This document shows, in pieces, positions 10,549 through 21,912 of a stretch of 64,000 bases of DNA. The position numbers and the translations under genes were made by a program. The DNA comes from Diphasiastrum complanatum (taxonomy: Eukaryota; Streptophyta; Lycopodiopsida; Lycopodiales; Lycopodiaceae): positions 8,489,472 through 8,553,471 of the forward strand of contig CM055107.1 of the NCBI GenBank assembly GCA_029204225.1, written 5' to 3'. The notes beneath the pieces were generated by a model. It ran no database searches and was not told the DNA's origin. It worked only from the letters and a program-made list of their open reading frames with translations. The stretch's first letter is position 1. Each line of letters starts with the position of its first letter.

Positions 10549-13253
10549 CCACCACCACTGTTCCACTCATCACCACCATCTCTGTCACCCCACCTCTTCC
10601 ACCACTCATCGTAACTCTGCCAGTTGGGACACTCAGGCTCTGGGATGTTGGATTGTTTTAACGAGCCTCTAGCAATTACTCTACCAGATGCTTTCTGAAA
10701 GAGCTATTGAGCAATCGCACGGCTAATTGGTGACGGGGGAAATGCTGCAGGCCTTGACTGATCAGGTCGTGCAGCTAAAAAGAGAGCAAGAAAAGAAAGG
10801 ATTGAGAGCTAGGCATTGGTCCACCAGTTGACAGGCTAGTTGAAGAAAGCAGAGCAAGCAACTCAGCAATACTAAGAACTCGTGTCCAGACTTTAGATCG
10901 AGCTCACCAAGAGAAGATCGCACGAAAAAAATATCAATCTGACTGCTAGCATTTGGTGCTAAAACAGACCGCACTGGAGCAGGAGCGTGAATCTATCAAA
11001 GCCACCAAGAGATCGCTTAAGGACTACATCTACCAACTGGAGCAAAATGTTTCCAAGAAAAAGGTAGAGTTGCAGAGATCCCAGGCCAACTTCACCACCC
11101 AATAGACGGCCTTGGAGCTAAAAGTCCAGCAAGTTGACCAACAAGTGCAGGCCATCCAAGCTACACTCGATCAAATGGTAGCAATGGTAGAAGAAGAGAC
11201 ACCGGCTGCCCAAAAACTCTAGAGGAAGCGCGTCAAATACTACAAGGATCACTCTGCTCGGGTGCTATAGACCTACCAGGACCAGAGAAAACTTCATGAT
11301 GCGGTGCTCGTAACAAAGGATACCGAGCTGGCCATCCTACGCGCCACGCTCTAAGAAGACGAGCACACACTCAAGGAAACAGAAGGTCAACTGCGAAATC
11401 TCAAGAAATAGTTCACCGTCGTTCTAGAGTTTTTCACTGCTCTAGATGAGAATTTACCTTTAATTTTTCAATAACTCATTAAACTAGCTTTCTATTATTT
11501 TTCTCTACCTTTCCCGACTCCCCGTCTCTCTGATTCAGATTTCATTCATATTTATCAGATTGCATCGGAGGCCAAAAAAATATATTTGTTTTTGTTGTCC
11601 TTACTGGCTTTGTCCAGGTTAAGGATTTCGGCTATTTTTGCAACGTTTTCTCAATAAAATACTGGAGTAAAGAGATTCAAACTCCCAAGTGTTAAACTGA
11701 AATCTCAACTCAATTAGTTACTCACATAATTAAGAATCAACACATTTCCTGGTTGTCCTTTGATTAAATATCCATTTGTGATCCGTCAGTCATAAATAGT
11801 TAGATTCTTATGATTCATCAAAATTCCAAAACATACTTCTGGAGTTTATGTTTAATACACGACTTAGGAAATATATAAGAATCATTCTCAAAATCTTTTC
11901 CACTAAGAAAATACCTAATCTTAAGAATATTTCTCAAACTGGATTCTTAACCAAAATGTAAGCTATCAAATTCAGACCTTTAGGTAGGCAAAGATAGAAA
12001 AACTTTAGATTTACTGTCTAGAATTAAATCTAGATATTATCCAAAGATCTGCTGAATCTCAAAAATTCAGTTGTCATTTTCAGAATCATTATGATTCGTT
12101 ATCCAATTGAGCGCTTTGAGATACAATCACTAATGAATTGAGTTTATTTCTCAACTGAGAAATACTCACCCAAGAATTCTATATATCCTATGCACATGAT
12201 TTTAACTGATGAATCCGAATGACTCACAATTCATGTGGCTTACAAGCAATATACACCAACAAACAGTTTCTGGTGAACTTCCTTCACACTGTTCATTTTT
12301 CCAATTAGCTTCTTCAGGAGTACATCAATCACTGAAGTTAATCGCTAATGACTCAGAAATCTTAAATGTATAGGTTCAGAATTTCATTATACTAGTATTA
12401 TTCAAAAAGATCCAATTCGGCATCTTACTCTGAATCTATCCGAAAAAACTTTCAAAAACAATCTCATTTCTATACCCAAGTTGGTTCTCTTTCAAAAAGT
12501 ATGCAACCCACATATTTTCAAATAGAATTTTATCCCACCACTTCACCCCTCCTTTTAAAGGAATTATCAATTTCAATAAAAGTTAACTAGAAAGCCTGAT
12601 ATGTAGAAATATCCAAATCCATGAAAAGTCAATAATAAGTGCATTCCATAAAAGGATTCACTCTATTTCAAACATGACTTCTCTTTCAAATATTTTCAAC
12701 TCAAGTGATCGGAACTACCATTCTATCGAAATCCATTTTTGCACAAAGAGATACTCTAGATTTAAGAAATTGAAACACTTTAACCTTAGAATTTACCAGA
12801 TTTCCAAGTCTATTCCCACAAGTAGTAATTTGTATGACATAACAGTCTTCCAGAAGAATAACTTCATGCTGAAAAGAATTCATATAACTAGTCAGATGTC
12901 TTATATTCAAGAAATTATTAAGAAGTAAAGGATTAATTAAAAAGTGAGAAATAGATTTAAGGGCCTCTGATTTTGTAAATAATGAGATACCACATTGGGA
13001 TCTAGATTAAACCTCAAAATTTTCCAAAATACCTCACATTTGTAATTTGTAGAGACAAATTGCTTCCAAGTAATAAAGACTTTCCCAGCTTTAAACCCAG
13101 ATAGACTTTGATGATATAGAATTATCAATGATCAGTATTCGTATAGGATATTATATGAAATTAATTGCTTTAATGAATTGAGTAACATGCATTGACACCT
13201 GTAGAACTAAGAATCTTCTATGAACCATGTTTGATGATATTATGATCATTGAC

Positions 13254-13660
13254 CTTTCTTTGAAGGGATGTGCAGGTATACATGAAACGTACCTGAAGAG
13301 TCTGAACAAGAATAAGAAACCCTATGGGCTTAAGGACTGATCTCTCTTTGAGGGTATGTGCAGGTACTCGAGAAAGTGCCAGAAGAACAAGAATCGAATC
13401 AAGAAACTTTCTAAGCTTAAAGACAATATACAAGAAGGCTTTCTGATAAAGTCTATAATGAAGGCTCAGTAGAGTCTAGAAAGAAGGCTTATTTATAAGT
13501 CTATAATGAAGGCTCATAGGAGTCTATAAAGAACAAGACAAGGCTTAGGGTCTGATCACCCTAGTGACTTGTTCCACCATGATTGAGGATGGGCAACCTC
13601 TGGAAAGTAAGTGCCAATGAACATGACTGAGGATGGGCAACCTCTAGAAAAAAGGGCCTA
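13254..13660 (+). repeat. Cluster of short direct duplications
   Basis: Three adjacent pairs are visible. One is ctttga(g/a)ggg-atgtgcaggta at about 13260 and 13345. Another is ataagtctataatgaaggctca at about 13445 and 13495. The third is tgaggatgggcaacctct at 13583 and 13627. This looks like replication-slippage growth of a non-coding leader or U3 region. Confidence 0.6.
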
Positions 13661-14030
13661 GGAATTGATGGACATTATGCAAACACAAGATGGACATATA
13701 CCTTGGCTCTTCCATAGGAAGATTGCACTTGGGTGAATTCCCAAGTTGTAACCATGTAAAATTGTTTGTAATTAAAAGTCAAGTTTGAACCTTGTACCAC
13801 CTACCTCTCACCTACTTTTCCTCATGCATTCTAGGCTATTTGACACCTAGAATGGGGCGCCCTCCTACACTCTCACTTCAAATGCCAAATCATTCTAATA
13901 ACTCTCTCTAGTACACATCACCCATTCACCCTCCCTAACTAAAACAGCTCATCCATGCACTCCACTTCTCTCTAAGTCCAATTGGAGTCTTCCTCACACC
14001 TCATGCACTTGAACTTGACACCTCCACTCT

Positions 14031-14038
14031 CTATATAA
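14031..14038 (+). promoter_or_regulatory. TATA-like box (ctatataa)
   Basis: The sequence ctctatataagtgg is preceded by pyrimidine-rich DNA and followed by about 65 bases to gtttgttgtgtacag. This is the layout of an LTR or other plant promoter on the plus strand. No intact ORF follows, so it is probably a relic promoter of a retrotransposon. Confidence 0.35.
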
Positions 14039-14235
14039 GTGGAAATGCGCCCCTCTACCAGGAGGATTAAAGATTGATGCATCCAAACTCTGCCATTTTA
14101 TTGTTTGTTGTGTACAGGTGATCTGGAGAAGGGAATTGAGGCATCACCTCAAGGGGACTATGTTATTTTGTGATTGCAAGATTATTTGGAGCTCAAACCC
14201 TCGAATTTCTATCTCTCACATCACAACACAAACAC

Positions 14236-14237
<2 letters not shown>

Positions 14238-14267
<30 letters not shown>
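14238..14267. repeat. (CT)n microsatellite, about 30 bp
   Basis: A pure ct run, like the longer ones at 44795 and 53446. Confidence 0.95.
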
Positions 14268-14270
<3 letters not shown>

Positions 14271-14333
14271 TTCACCTTCTCTCAAAACTATGGTATGCTC
14301 TTGAAACTGTTACTCATATGTCAGAATGGCTGA

Positions 14334-14945
14334 TTAGTACTTTTGCATGTCATAGTGTCTGTGGCCAATTGACTATGCATGTCAGATGTAGAGCATGCAT
14401 GTCATAGCATTAGTGGCCTATTGTCCATGCATGTCAGATCTAGAGCTTTCATGTTAGATCTAAAGCTTGCATGTTAGATCTAAAGCTTGCATGTCAGTTT
14501 GGAAGCTTGCATGTCATGCCATCAGTGGCCTATTGTCTTTGCATGTCAGATGTAGAGCATGCATGTCATAGCATCAGTGGCCTATTGTCCATGCATGTCA
14601 GATCTAGAGCTTGCATGTTAGATCTAAAACTTGCATGTCAGATTTAGAGCTTGCATGTCATGCCATTAGTGGCCTATTGTCTTTGCATGTCAGATTTGAA
14701 GCTTGCATGTCACATCATGCATTGCCAAATGACCATGCATGTCACTTCATAACTGTTGCAAGTCAAGAATCCATGAATCCTCATGATTGCATGTCACTTC
14801 AGATAGTTGCATGTCAAGAATCTATGAACCCTTATGATTGCATGCCAAGAATCCATGAACCCTTATGATTGCATGTCAAGAATATAAAATCCATTTGGAT
14901 TGCATGATAAGAATCTAAGACCCAATATGATTGCATGTCGAAAAG
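14334..14945 (+). repeat. Two-tier tandem array built on gcatgtca
   Basis: Units of about 20-22 bp (gcatgt(c/t)agatctagagctt) are grouped into a longer unit carrying (a/c)agtggcctattgt, seen at about 14408, 14525, 14576 and 14668. From about 14750 a second, about 35-bp unit takes over (gattgcatgtcaagaatccatgaaccctta). CATGCATG words recur. There is no coding meaning. The array lies inside the family D region. Confidence 0.8.
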
Positions 14946-16667
14946 ATTAAGTCTTATGAAGAGATGTCTATGCCTTTGTTAAGCTAGATATGGAATTTAA
15001 GATCAGTGAATATGAATCAAGTCTATGTTAAGTTGATGTTCCTACATCTGAGACCCTATTGGAATCCATTGTATATGGAATTGGCATTGGCCAATTGGAT
15101 TTGCATAATGATAAGAAAAGAATCCTCTGGAGAGGGGGGGGGGGGGGTCCCCATCTTGACCCCTCAATGCTTCCGCTATTGTGTGAATGAATCTTTGTGA
15201 TGCAATATTTTTTGAGTTTTGATTTAAAATCTTATTGATTTTCATTAAGTTGATTCGAGACTAGCTTTATGTGAATGATTAAGCCAATTAATTCTTTTGG
15301 CCTTTAAGAACTTAGGATAGGCCTTTACCCTCGAGTTCACAACATATAGTCAATGGTTTTTTTTTTTCTCATATCATGACTAGGTACTAAACACACCATT
15401 GATCATTAGATCTTCACAGTCCTAGAATTTTTTTTCCAAAATTACTGATGTCCCATACCATCAGCTTTTCCTTTCTTAAAAGTCCTTAACCGTCTTAACT
15501 GATATTCTAGAGATCCATAGATCATCTAGCTGTCCTATAGTTCACATAGGAAATTATCTTTTATTCCCATATATTGGAGAATCCATTTATTTGGATGACT
15601 AGCATGCCTATCAGATGCCTATCAGATGGATACCACAAATCCACATCTGATCCTGTGATCTAAGCAGAAGAATTAACATGGTTCACTATTACATTATGAT
15701 CTTTTCTGGTTAATGATAAGTTTTGAAACCCTACTGATGCATCAAATCTAGGGACAAGCTTCAGTCAATTAACAGATCCAATGTAATCCACGTCTCAGAT
15801 TCCACTCCTAATATCTCATTTGACATCCAAAACTACGGATAACTCAATGGTTATAAAGATGAGTTATGAATTCAACTAAATGAATTTTTTCCAGGAAATT
15901 AATATATGGTATTAAGCAATTATTTACGGGATTAACAAAATCCTAACTGCGAAATACCTTTCCCGATCACACTTACTACCTCTGATGTCCACTATTCTTC
16001 CCTCCTTAGAATTTTTCAGTCCCCTGAAAATCTTTTAGCTAAGGTATAATGAAGAACTAAAGACATTAGTAAATGTAGAAAAATGAATTATTGTAGGAAA
16101 AAAGCTTGAAATAGTTTTATCTCTATCCTATACCTGGGTAGAATTATAGATATACAAACCACCATAGGGTTTTAACTGGAAATGAAATCAGTTCTACTTT
16201 TTATCAGTTCCTATTCTTATGATTTTTTCATTAATTACAGATAACTTTAATGAAGTAATTCTTTACCACTATAGGGGAAGCTCCCTCAAGATCCTGCTTA
16301 CAAGACAAAACACAATAGAAAACACACTATGGAGCAACTGCCCAACCAAATAGAAGCAACCTATCAACTCAAGAAGCTTCACCCCCAAGCCAAGGAATAG
16401 GAGACATGAATATAGAGTGAAATCCTGGCAATGAATCCATCCCAAATATGAAGAGTAGGGCGAGTTTGGCCTTTTCTTATAGAGCCATGAACCACCTATG
16501 CACACAGACATGCAAGGTCCTAACCCTCCTATACTTAGATTCTTCCAGAATAGATTCTTTATGCATAGATCTTCTATTCATAGAATTGCTATTGATAACT
16601 CTACACATTCCTTGACTGTCCCAAACCTTGTACTAACTTCATTTAGTGTGTTCTGGGCCTCACAAGG
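14946..16667. other. AT-rich non-coding stretch
   Basis: I see no supported gene. A run of 14 G residues lies at 15134-15147. The rest is AT-rich sequence of the kind found in old LTR or untranslated retrotransposon DNA. Confidence 0.4.
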
Positions 16668-16974
16668 ATATTAGTTACTTTCGGGTCACATCCAGTATGA
16701 TGTGGCATAACTAACAGCTTGATTCACTGGAGTATCGTGTATCCAAGACTAGGAGTATACTGGATCCTACTTACTGGCCATGGACATAACACATGTGGTC
16801 TATTGGCTTCCATATATGAGATTAGGAGGATTGGCCTAGGCCATTTTTTTCTTCAAGAAGGGTTGTGGAAGGACGAATAGCTTCCGCAAAAGTTTGAAAA
16901 ATTGCAGGTGTCTCAAACTTGAAAGCATCTCTAGTGGAATGAAGTCCTTTCAAGAAGCCGGAGACGCTAATTAA

Positions 16975-17705
16975 ATGGAAAGAACTCCCTCATCCATCTT
17001 TGCCAAATTTATGAATGTTCTTTGTGCAAATATGGCGTATGTTGTGCCTTTACAAAATGTTTCAGATACGATGAAGAAAGTTTTGTGTGAAAAACTTTGT
17101 GCTAATAGAAAATTGGACTACAAGATCCTACACCTTCTTGTGAATGGAGCTCTGTTCACCATTGCACTTCCTGATTGCTCTTTTATCTTTGACCAAGAAT
17201 TGATAGAAATCCTTGTATAGTGCTCTAAAAATTCTATTGAGGTCAGTTTTGTGACACTGTTTGGTACCAATTTTGAAAATGTCGTTTTGCAACTTTGGCC
17301 TACCCAGTCACTAGAAAACGGAAATAACCAGAGGTAAATTGAAATTTGAAATAATATGCTAAAGCATTGCTACTAGTATGAGAATATTATGATTATGTCG
17401 TATCTTCAAACAATGTTTTTGAAAGGAGCATACAGGTTGACTGATAAAGGCCTGTTGACTATGATCGAATAAGCTCCACATTTGACTTGTCTGGATATCA
17501 GTTTACGCTCTCTTATTTCAGAAGTAGGAGTTAAAAAATTTGCTAATGGTTGGGCTTCAAAGTTGAACTTCAAAGTTGGGCTTCAAAGTTTCTCTCTTTG
17601 GAGGGCTACACACACATGAATGGGCTTAAATTACTTCCATCATTGACTAAGCTGCAGGAATTGACACAAATTTTTTTTGGTGGAGTTGGTGGTATCACTA
17701 ATGAT
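16975..17705 (+). pseudogene. Leucine-rich-repeat protein pseudogene, two exons, 3' end lost
   Basis: Exon 1 runs from ATG 16975 to 17333 and ends at AG|GTAAAT. The intron is 17334-17435 with acceptor tacag, and exon 2 starts at 17436. The codon is split 2+1 across the intron and the frame joins cleanly into LTDKGLLTMIE, then APHLTCLDIS, a ribonuclease-inhibitor-like LRR of the F-box/RNI kind. Exon 1 has LRR-like text (IALPDCSFIFDQELIEIL). Defects: TAG at 17218-17220, TAA at about 17469 (one step from CAA), and a local duplication of gggcttcaaagtt near 17555-17595 that shifts the frame. After the shift, LPSLTKLQEL continues the LRR. The gene stops where copia F's LTR begins. It is the most host-like gene in the window; its function is unknown. 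Confidence 0.6.
17334..17435 (+). other. Intron of the LRR pseudogene
   Basis: It has a GTAAAT donor and a tacag acceptor, is AT-rich and is 102 bp long. Frame and LRR pattern continue across it, which supports a genuine spliced gene rather than a chance ORF. Confidence 0.6.
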
Positions 17706-18263
17706 TGTGAAAGATTTGGGATCCATTAAGATCCAAATCTACAATAGATCTTCGGTTACAAAAACAAGCAACTCACCATTCTTGCCAATATAGAAAAATC
17801 AGCATCTACTCTAAGAATGAGATGCAAAATCTATTAGATCTTGACCAAACATGAACCAAAATATAAAAATAGATTGTTGTGCATACAATTATAGTAAGCT
17901 ACTGTATTTCACATGTGTGGATATGAATATAACAAATATTGAGCATTCTACACATAGAATTGCAAGATATCACAAGTATAGTGTACCAATGGATAGTAGA
18001 ATCCAAGAGAACCATGTATAAGCATGAATGGGATAAGAGAGAGTGAGTGATCTTTCTTCCCATGAGTTACATCCTTTTATAACAGGTCCAAACCTAAGTT
18101 TCCACTTGGTTTTCCTCCAAAATGTAAACCCTACTATTTTTGGGACTAGATTCAATGTACCCTACATTCAAATTTGAATCTACTCAAACTCGACTTCCTA
18201 CATTTTCCACACTTTCCAAAAGTGTCTATGCAAATACTTTTTAGACTAATATAACTTTGAAAG

Positions 18264-18608
18264 TCAAACATACGAAATTGACTTCATACAAGCATCTCCA
18301 TCAAACTCAACCTTGAGGCATTTACTTAGCAATTGACTCACACTAAGCAAATTCTTGGTAATAGATGGAATAAACAAAACATCTTCCAAATGAACATTCC
18401 TATTTGTAGAGAGAGAAATAAGAATTGTGCCAATGTCTTTGGTTTGCACATTCACCATCATTGGCCTGGAGATCACCCTCTTGTCATCTCCATATGCCAA
18501 CAAAGAAGTAAAATACTCTTTGTGAAAAGTCATGTGTGAACTTGCTCCACTATCAATCCACCATGGATCTAGATCTCCATCATTAACAAGCATACATGAA
18601 GACATCAC
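18264..18608 (-). pseudogene. Copia F protease fragment
   Basis: The aspartic protease motif WWIDSGASSHMT and the downstream LLSVSQLL block of copia proteins are clear. The protein is nearly identical to the G copy at 60860-61180. It ends at the deletion junction and lacks integrase, reverse transcriptase and RNase H. Confidence 0.8.
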
Positions 18609-18900
18609 AAATGCATCATCATTTGCAAACCATCCTCATCAAGAGTAAGATTACCTTGCTTGTCTCCTTGATCTCTCTTCTTCTTGTAGCACTCACTTGT
18701 AAAGTGTCCTTTGATGCCACAAGAGAAGCACTTGAGCTTTGATCTATCTTTCTTTTTGCCATTTAAAGAAGCCTCCCCTCGATCTTGCCCTTTAGGCCAC
18801 TTACTTTTGCTTTTTCTCTTGATGAACATAGCCTCCTCTCCAACTTGAGATGTTGATGAAGATCAACCTTTTGCTTTTAGTCTATATTCTTCATTGATCA
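18605..18900 (-). pseudogene. gag: Copia F gag C terminus with zinc knuckle
   Basis: It contains a CCHC knuckle (CFSCGIKGHFTSEC) flanked by Lys-rich sequence, the nucleic-acid-binding end of gag. It overlaps the protease segment in a shifted frame, so an indel separates the two. The N-terminal gag remnant (to about 19000) has stops. Confidence 0.75.
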
Positions 18901-19006
18901 AGATCTATTGATGATCAATCAAACTTGACAAAGTTCTTTGAATAGCAAGACTTTGAACAATGTTAGCATGAGCATCCAACAATCATTTAAGAATAACTTG
19001 AAAAAA

Positions 19007-19319
19007 TACCTCTCAAATTTACATCTACCTAATGACTTAGTAAAAATATCTACCATTTGATCTTCAGATTTATAAGAAACAAGATCAATGGCTCCATCAA
19101 GAAGTTTCTCTCAAACAAAATGGTAGTGTATTTCGATGTGCTTGCTTCGAGCATGTAAAACTGGATTTTTGGCAAGGTGAATGCAACTTTGATTATCACA
19201 AGATATAGTAGTCGCATCCACCTGTGGTTGACCTAAATCCACAAGCAATCTTCGTAATCATACCGCTTCTTGTGTAGCATTGCTGAGTGTTCGATATTCA
19301 GCTTCCGTCGATGATAAGA
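19007..19319 (-). pseudogene. Copia H RNase H C terminus
   Basis: Minus-strand translation gives the end of a copia RNase H, with the usual SSTEAEY-like, His-rich and DQMVDIFTKSL-type terminal motifs, in a frame interrupted by stops. It runs directly on from the RT segment and ends at the junction with copia F. Confidence 0.6.
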
Positions 19320-20015
19320 CTACCGTAGGTTGCTTTTTGCTGCTCCATATTGCAATTGTACCATAATTGAATGTATGATCACTGGTAGATCTTCTGTCAT
19401 CAAATCTGTATAACCTACCAGCATTGGCACTTCAGACTGATCATACTTCAAACCAAAATTCAATGTTCCTCGAATGTATCTGAGAATACGTTTAGAAAAC
19501 TTCCAGTGTGCTTGACTAGGATCTTGCATAAATTGACTTAGAATGTAAAGATTAGGATCAACATCACTCTTTATCATTCCCCTTCGCTTGAAGTGTTCAT
19601 CAATGCAAGAGTACCACGCCCGTGGTGCTTGCTTCAATCCATAAATGGCTTTGTTGAGCTTACAAACGAGATGCTCTCTCCCTGGCTCAACAAATCCTTG
19701 AGGTTGTACTAAGTACACCTCTTCATCATTAAGAAAAGCAGATTTAACATCCATTTGTTGGATCTTCCAACCATAGAAAGCAGAAATAGCAATAATAGAA
19801 CGTATAGTTACCATCTTAGCTACGGGTGCGAAGGTTTCTTCAAAATCAATACCTTCCTGTTGCTCAAATCCTCTCGCAACCAACTGTGTTTTATACTTGT
19901 TGAGTTGCCCATTAGCTCCATATTTGATCTTGTATATCCATTTGCAAGTGATAGGCGTCTTACCATTAGGTAGCTCAACCAAGTTCCATGTCCTATTTTT
20001 CGATATAGCTTCCAT
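19320..20015 (-). pseudogene. Copia H reverse transcriptase with internal deletion
   Basis: It begins at the conserved RTWNLVELP and CKWIYKIKY blocks and includes QQMDVKSAFLN and YGLKQAPRAWY. At about residue 152 the text jumps from DPNLYI straight to LSQFMQDPSQAHW. The YVDD catalytic motif and roughly 100 or more residues normally between these blocks are missing, without loss of frame. This copy cannot make active RT. Confidence 0.85.
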
Positions 20016-20546
20016 TTATGTTTCCATAGCTTCATGCCACTCCTTGTGCTCCTTTGCTTTATCAAAAGTTTTTGGCTCTTGAGCCTTGAGCATAGAATCC
20101 ATTAGGGCTAGATTCATCTCTAATCTTGCAGGAGGTTTTTGATTTCTACTTGATCTTCTAAGCTCTCTCTGCTCACTTAATTCGGGAGTATCTCCCTTAT
20201 TAGCATCACTTGTTACTGACAAGTACCACTTAGGCACTCTCCTAGGAATCTCATTATTGACTCTATCTTTTTTCATTGGCTCTTCCATATCGACACCAAC
20301 TTCTTTCTTCACTTGCACTTTAGCTTTATCATCAAAGGGATCAATTGTCAATTTTATTTGGTCATTTTGACTCATCTCCTCAAAAGTATCATCTCTGGAA
20401 ATCACGATCTTTTGTGCATCTGTGTCATACATCCTGTATGCCTTGGCTCTTTCATCATATCCAAGGATAATACACTAAACAGCTCTTGCATCCAGCTTCT
20501 TTCGTTTTTCATCAAGTACATGAGCATAAGCATCACAACCAAATAT
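20016..20546 (-). pseudogene. Copia H integrase C terminus and linker
   Basis: It contains the IILGYDE and KAYRMYD blocks at the end of copia integrase, then the acidic/Ser-rich linker to RT (RRSSRNQKPPARL, a common copia motif). TAG and TAA codons interrupt it near 20475 and 20549, and another lies before the RT part at about 20016. Confidence 0.75.
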
Positions 20547-21291
20547 TTATAAATGAGAGACATTAGGTTTCTTTCCAGTAAAAGCTTCGTAAGGTGTCTT
20601 ACCCTCCACGGACTTCGTAGGACACCGATTCAAGATATGAGTAGCTGTGTTGCATGCTTCTGCCCAAAAAGTATTTGGCAAACCCTTGCTCTTAAGCATT
20701 GCCCTAGCCATCTCCACAATGGATATGTTTTTTCCGTTTTGCAACTCCGTTCTGTTGTGGTGAATAGGGTGTAGTGGTTTTTCTCTTGATCCCCTGATCC
20801 TTGCAGAAATTTATAAACTCTGTTGAAAAATACTCATCGCCACCATCTGATCTGAGGGTCTTAATATAACAACCTGTTTGTTTTTCAACTAGAGCCTTGA
20901 ACTCTCTAAACTTGGCAAAAGCATCAGATTTCTTGCGTATGAAATAAATCCAGATATGTCTACTATAGTCATCAATGAATGTGATGAAATAGTAACAAGC
21001 ACTAATGGACCTAGTTTGTATTGGTCCACACAGATCACTATGAACAAGATCAAGAATGCCATTGGCTCTTCTTGCTCCATCTTTGGGAAATCTCTCTCTC
21101 TGCTGTTTTCCCAAAATGCAATCCTCACAAATTTTTTTTTCAAAAGAGATATCAGACAATCCAACAACTAGATTACCTCTTTTAAAGATTTGCAAGCTTT
21201 GAGCACTGATATGACCAAACCTTTGATGCCAAAGATCACTTCGACTATCAACAGTGCTTACCATAGCTTGAGTAAAATATCTCGCATTCAA
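20547..21291 (-). pseudogene. Copia H integrase core
   Basis: It shows the GAG-pre-integrase block (LWHQRFGHIS), the zinc-binding CEDC, and the catalytic core with DLVHSDLCGP, FIDDYSRHIW and PYSPQQNGVAKRK, so all three acidic residues of the DDE triad appear present. A frameshift near 20720 moves the C-terminal part (ARAMLKSKGLP...) to another frame. Confidence 0.85.
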
Positions 21292-21300
21292 TTTGTAGAG

Positions 21301-21912
21301 TCAATTCTTGTTGACTCTAGCTCCTGTAGCAATCACTTTGTAGTGATCCTTAATGTCTTTGACAAGATATTTGTCACTGTGAAACTCAACCTTGAGTTGT
21401 TGATCAGCCATCGTCCCAACAGATAGTAGATTGTTAGTTAAGTCAGGTACATATTGCACATTGCTTATATGTTTTATCTTCCCATTGGCTAACTTCACTG
21501 GTACCACTCCAACTCCTTTAACATATAGCAATTTGCCATCAGCTTGTCCAACTTCATCACCATTGTCAGTTTTCTTGATTTCTGAAAACCACTCTTTCCT
21601 TGAAGTCATGTGCTTGGATGCACCACTATCAATGTACCAGGTATCCTTGGCTTCATCACTTGTCATTAATGTTGTAATGAACAATTTTGAACTCTCACCT
21701 ATATCATCTTCATATTGATTATCATCGTATTGATGTTGATCAGTATAATTGTCTTCATAACAATAGTCATCAAATTGATGTTGATCAGCATAATTTTCTG
21801 CTTGCCATTTGTCTTTTCTTTGTTCCATCTCCTTCTATTTCTTGAAGCATTCACGCTCCCAGTGACCAGGTTTGTTGCAGTACCTACAATTTCCAGGTTT
21901 ATTTTGTCTTGA
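21301..21912 (-). pseudogene. Copia H protease and zinc knuckle
   Basis: The protease motif WYIDSGASKHMTS lies near 21630-21665. Upstream, a CCHC knuckle (CRYCNKPGHWEREC) is readable near 21850-21895 just beyond a stop. A DQHQ(F/Y)DD-type duplication (about 39 bp, 21735-21795) lies between them. A TGA at about 21298, one step from CGA, separates it from integrase. Confidence 0.8.

Larger units (their letters stand above)
8058..11474 (+). pseudogene. Uncharacterised Ser/Thr/Pro-rich plus coiled-coil ORF, split by a solo LTR
   Basis: I do not recognise this protein. Removing the solo LTR at 9299-10543 and one copy of its target duplication joins a Pro/Ser/Thr-rich reading frame across the insertion in frame. 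The left part begins at ATG 8058 (MAPKHHL, Ser/Pro-rich), has a coherent stretch at about 8432-8709 (FDKGHFTITYKGQDHI) and then a low-complexity Thr/Ser/Pro stretch to 9293. The right part, 10549-11474, is Gln/Glu/Lys-rich heptad-like sequence typical of coiled coils, ending PLIFQ and stop. From 10806 one frame runs about 220 codons with six internal stops (10947, 11103, 11220, 11268, 11352, 11409), all TAG or TAA, each one C-to-T step from Gln. A retrotransposon gag or accessory ORF is the likeliest source; a host gene is possible. Confidence 0.5.
11475..16791 (-). mobile_element. Gypsy D LTR-like region on the minus strand, interrupted
   Basis: Its two ends match, in inverted orientation, pieces of the family D remnant at 23870-24918. 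The right end (16668-16791, minus strand starting TGTTATGTCC) matches 24791-24918. The left part (about 11640-11880) matches 23870-24090. On the minus strand the order is LTR start at 16791 and R/U5-like sequence near 11640. That 5.1-kb span is too long for one LTR, so something was inserted between, probably the 13.2-15.0 kb part, which has its own TATA-like box and satellite arrays. No ORF in it looks real. The exact end near 11630 is not resolved. Confidence 0.45.
17708..19006 (-). mobile_element. Copia F: deleted element of the F/G/J family
   Basis: 17708-18262 matches the LTR of copia G (59856-60501), starting TGAAAGATT. At about 18262 the LTR breaks off and the sequence jumps straight into internal protease sequence identical in kind to 60856 onward in G. 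So the 3' side of the element is deleted across the LTR-internal junction. The internal part continues through protease and zinc knuckle to about 19006, where it abuts copia H. No 5' LTR remains. It interrupts the LRR pseudogene. Confidence 0.75.

Noticed and set aside
14334-14945. CRISPR-like regular array
   Set aside because: Units are adjacent and degenerate without unique spacers, and the DNA is eukaryotic.
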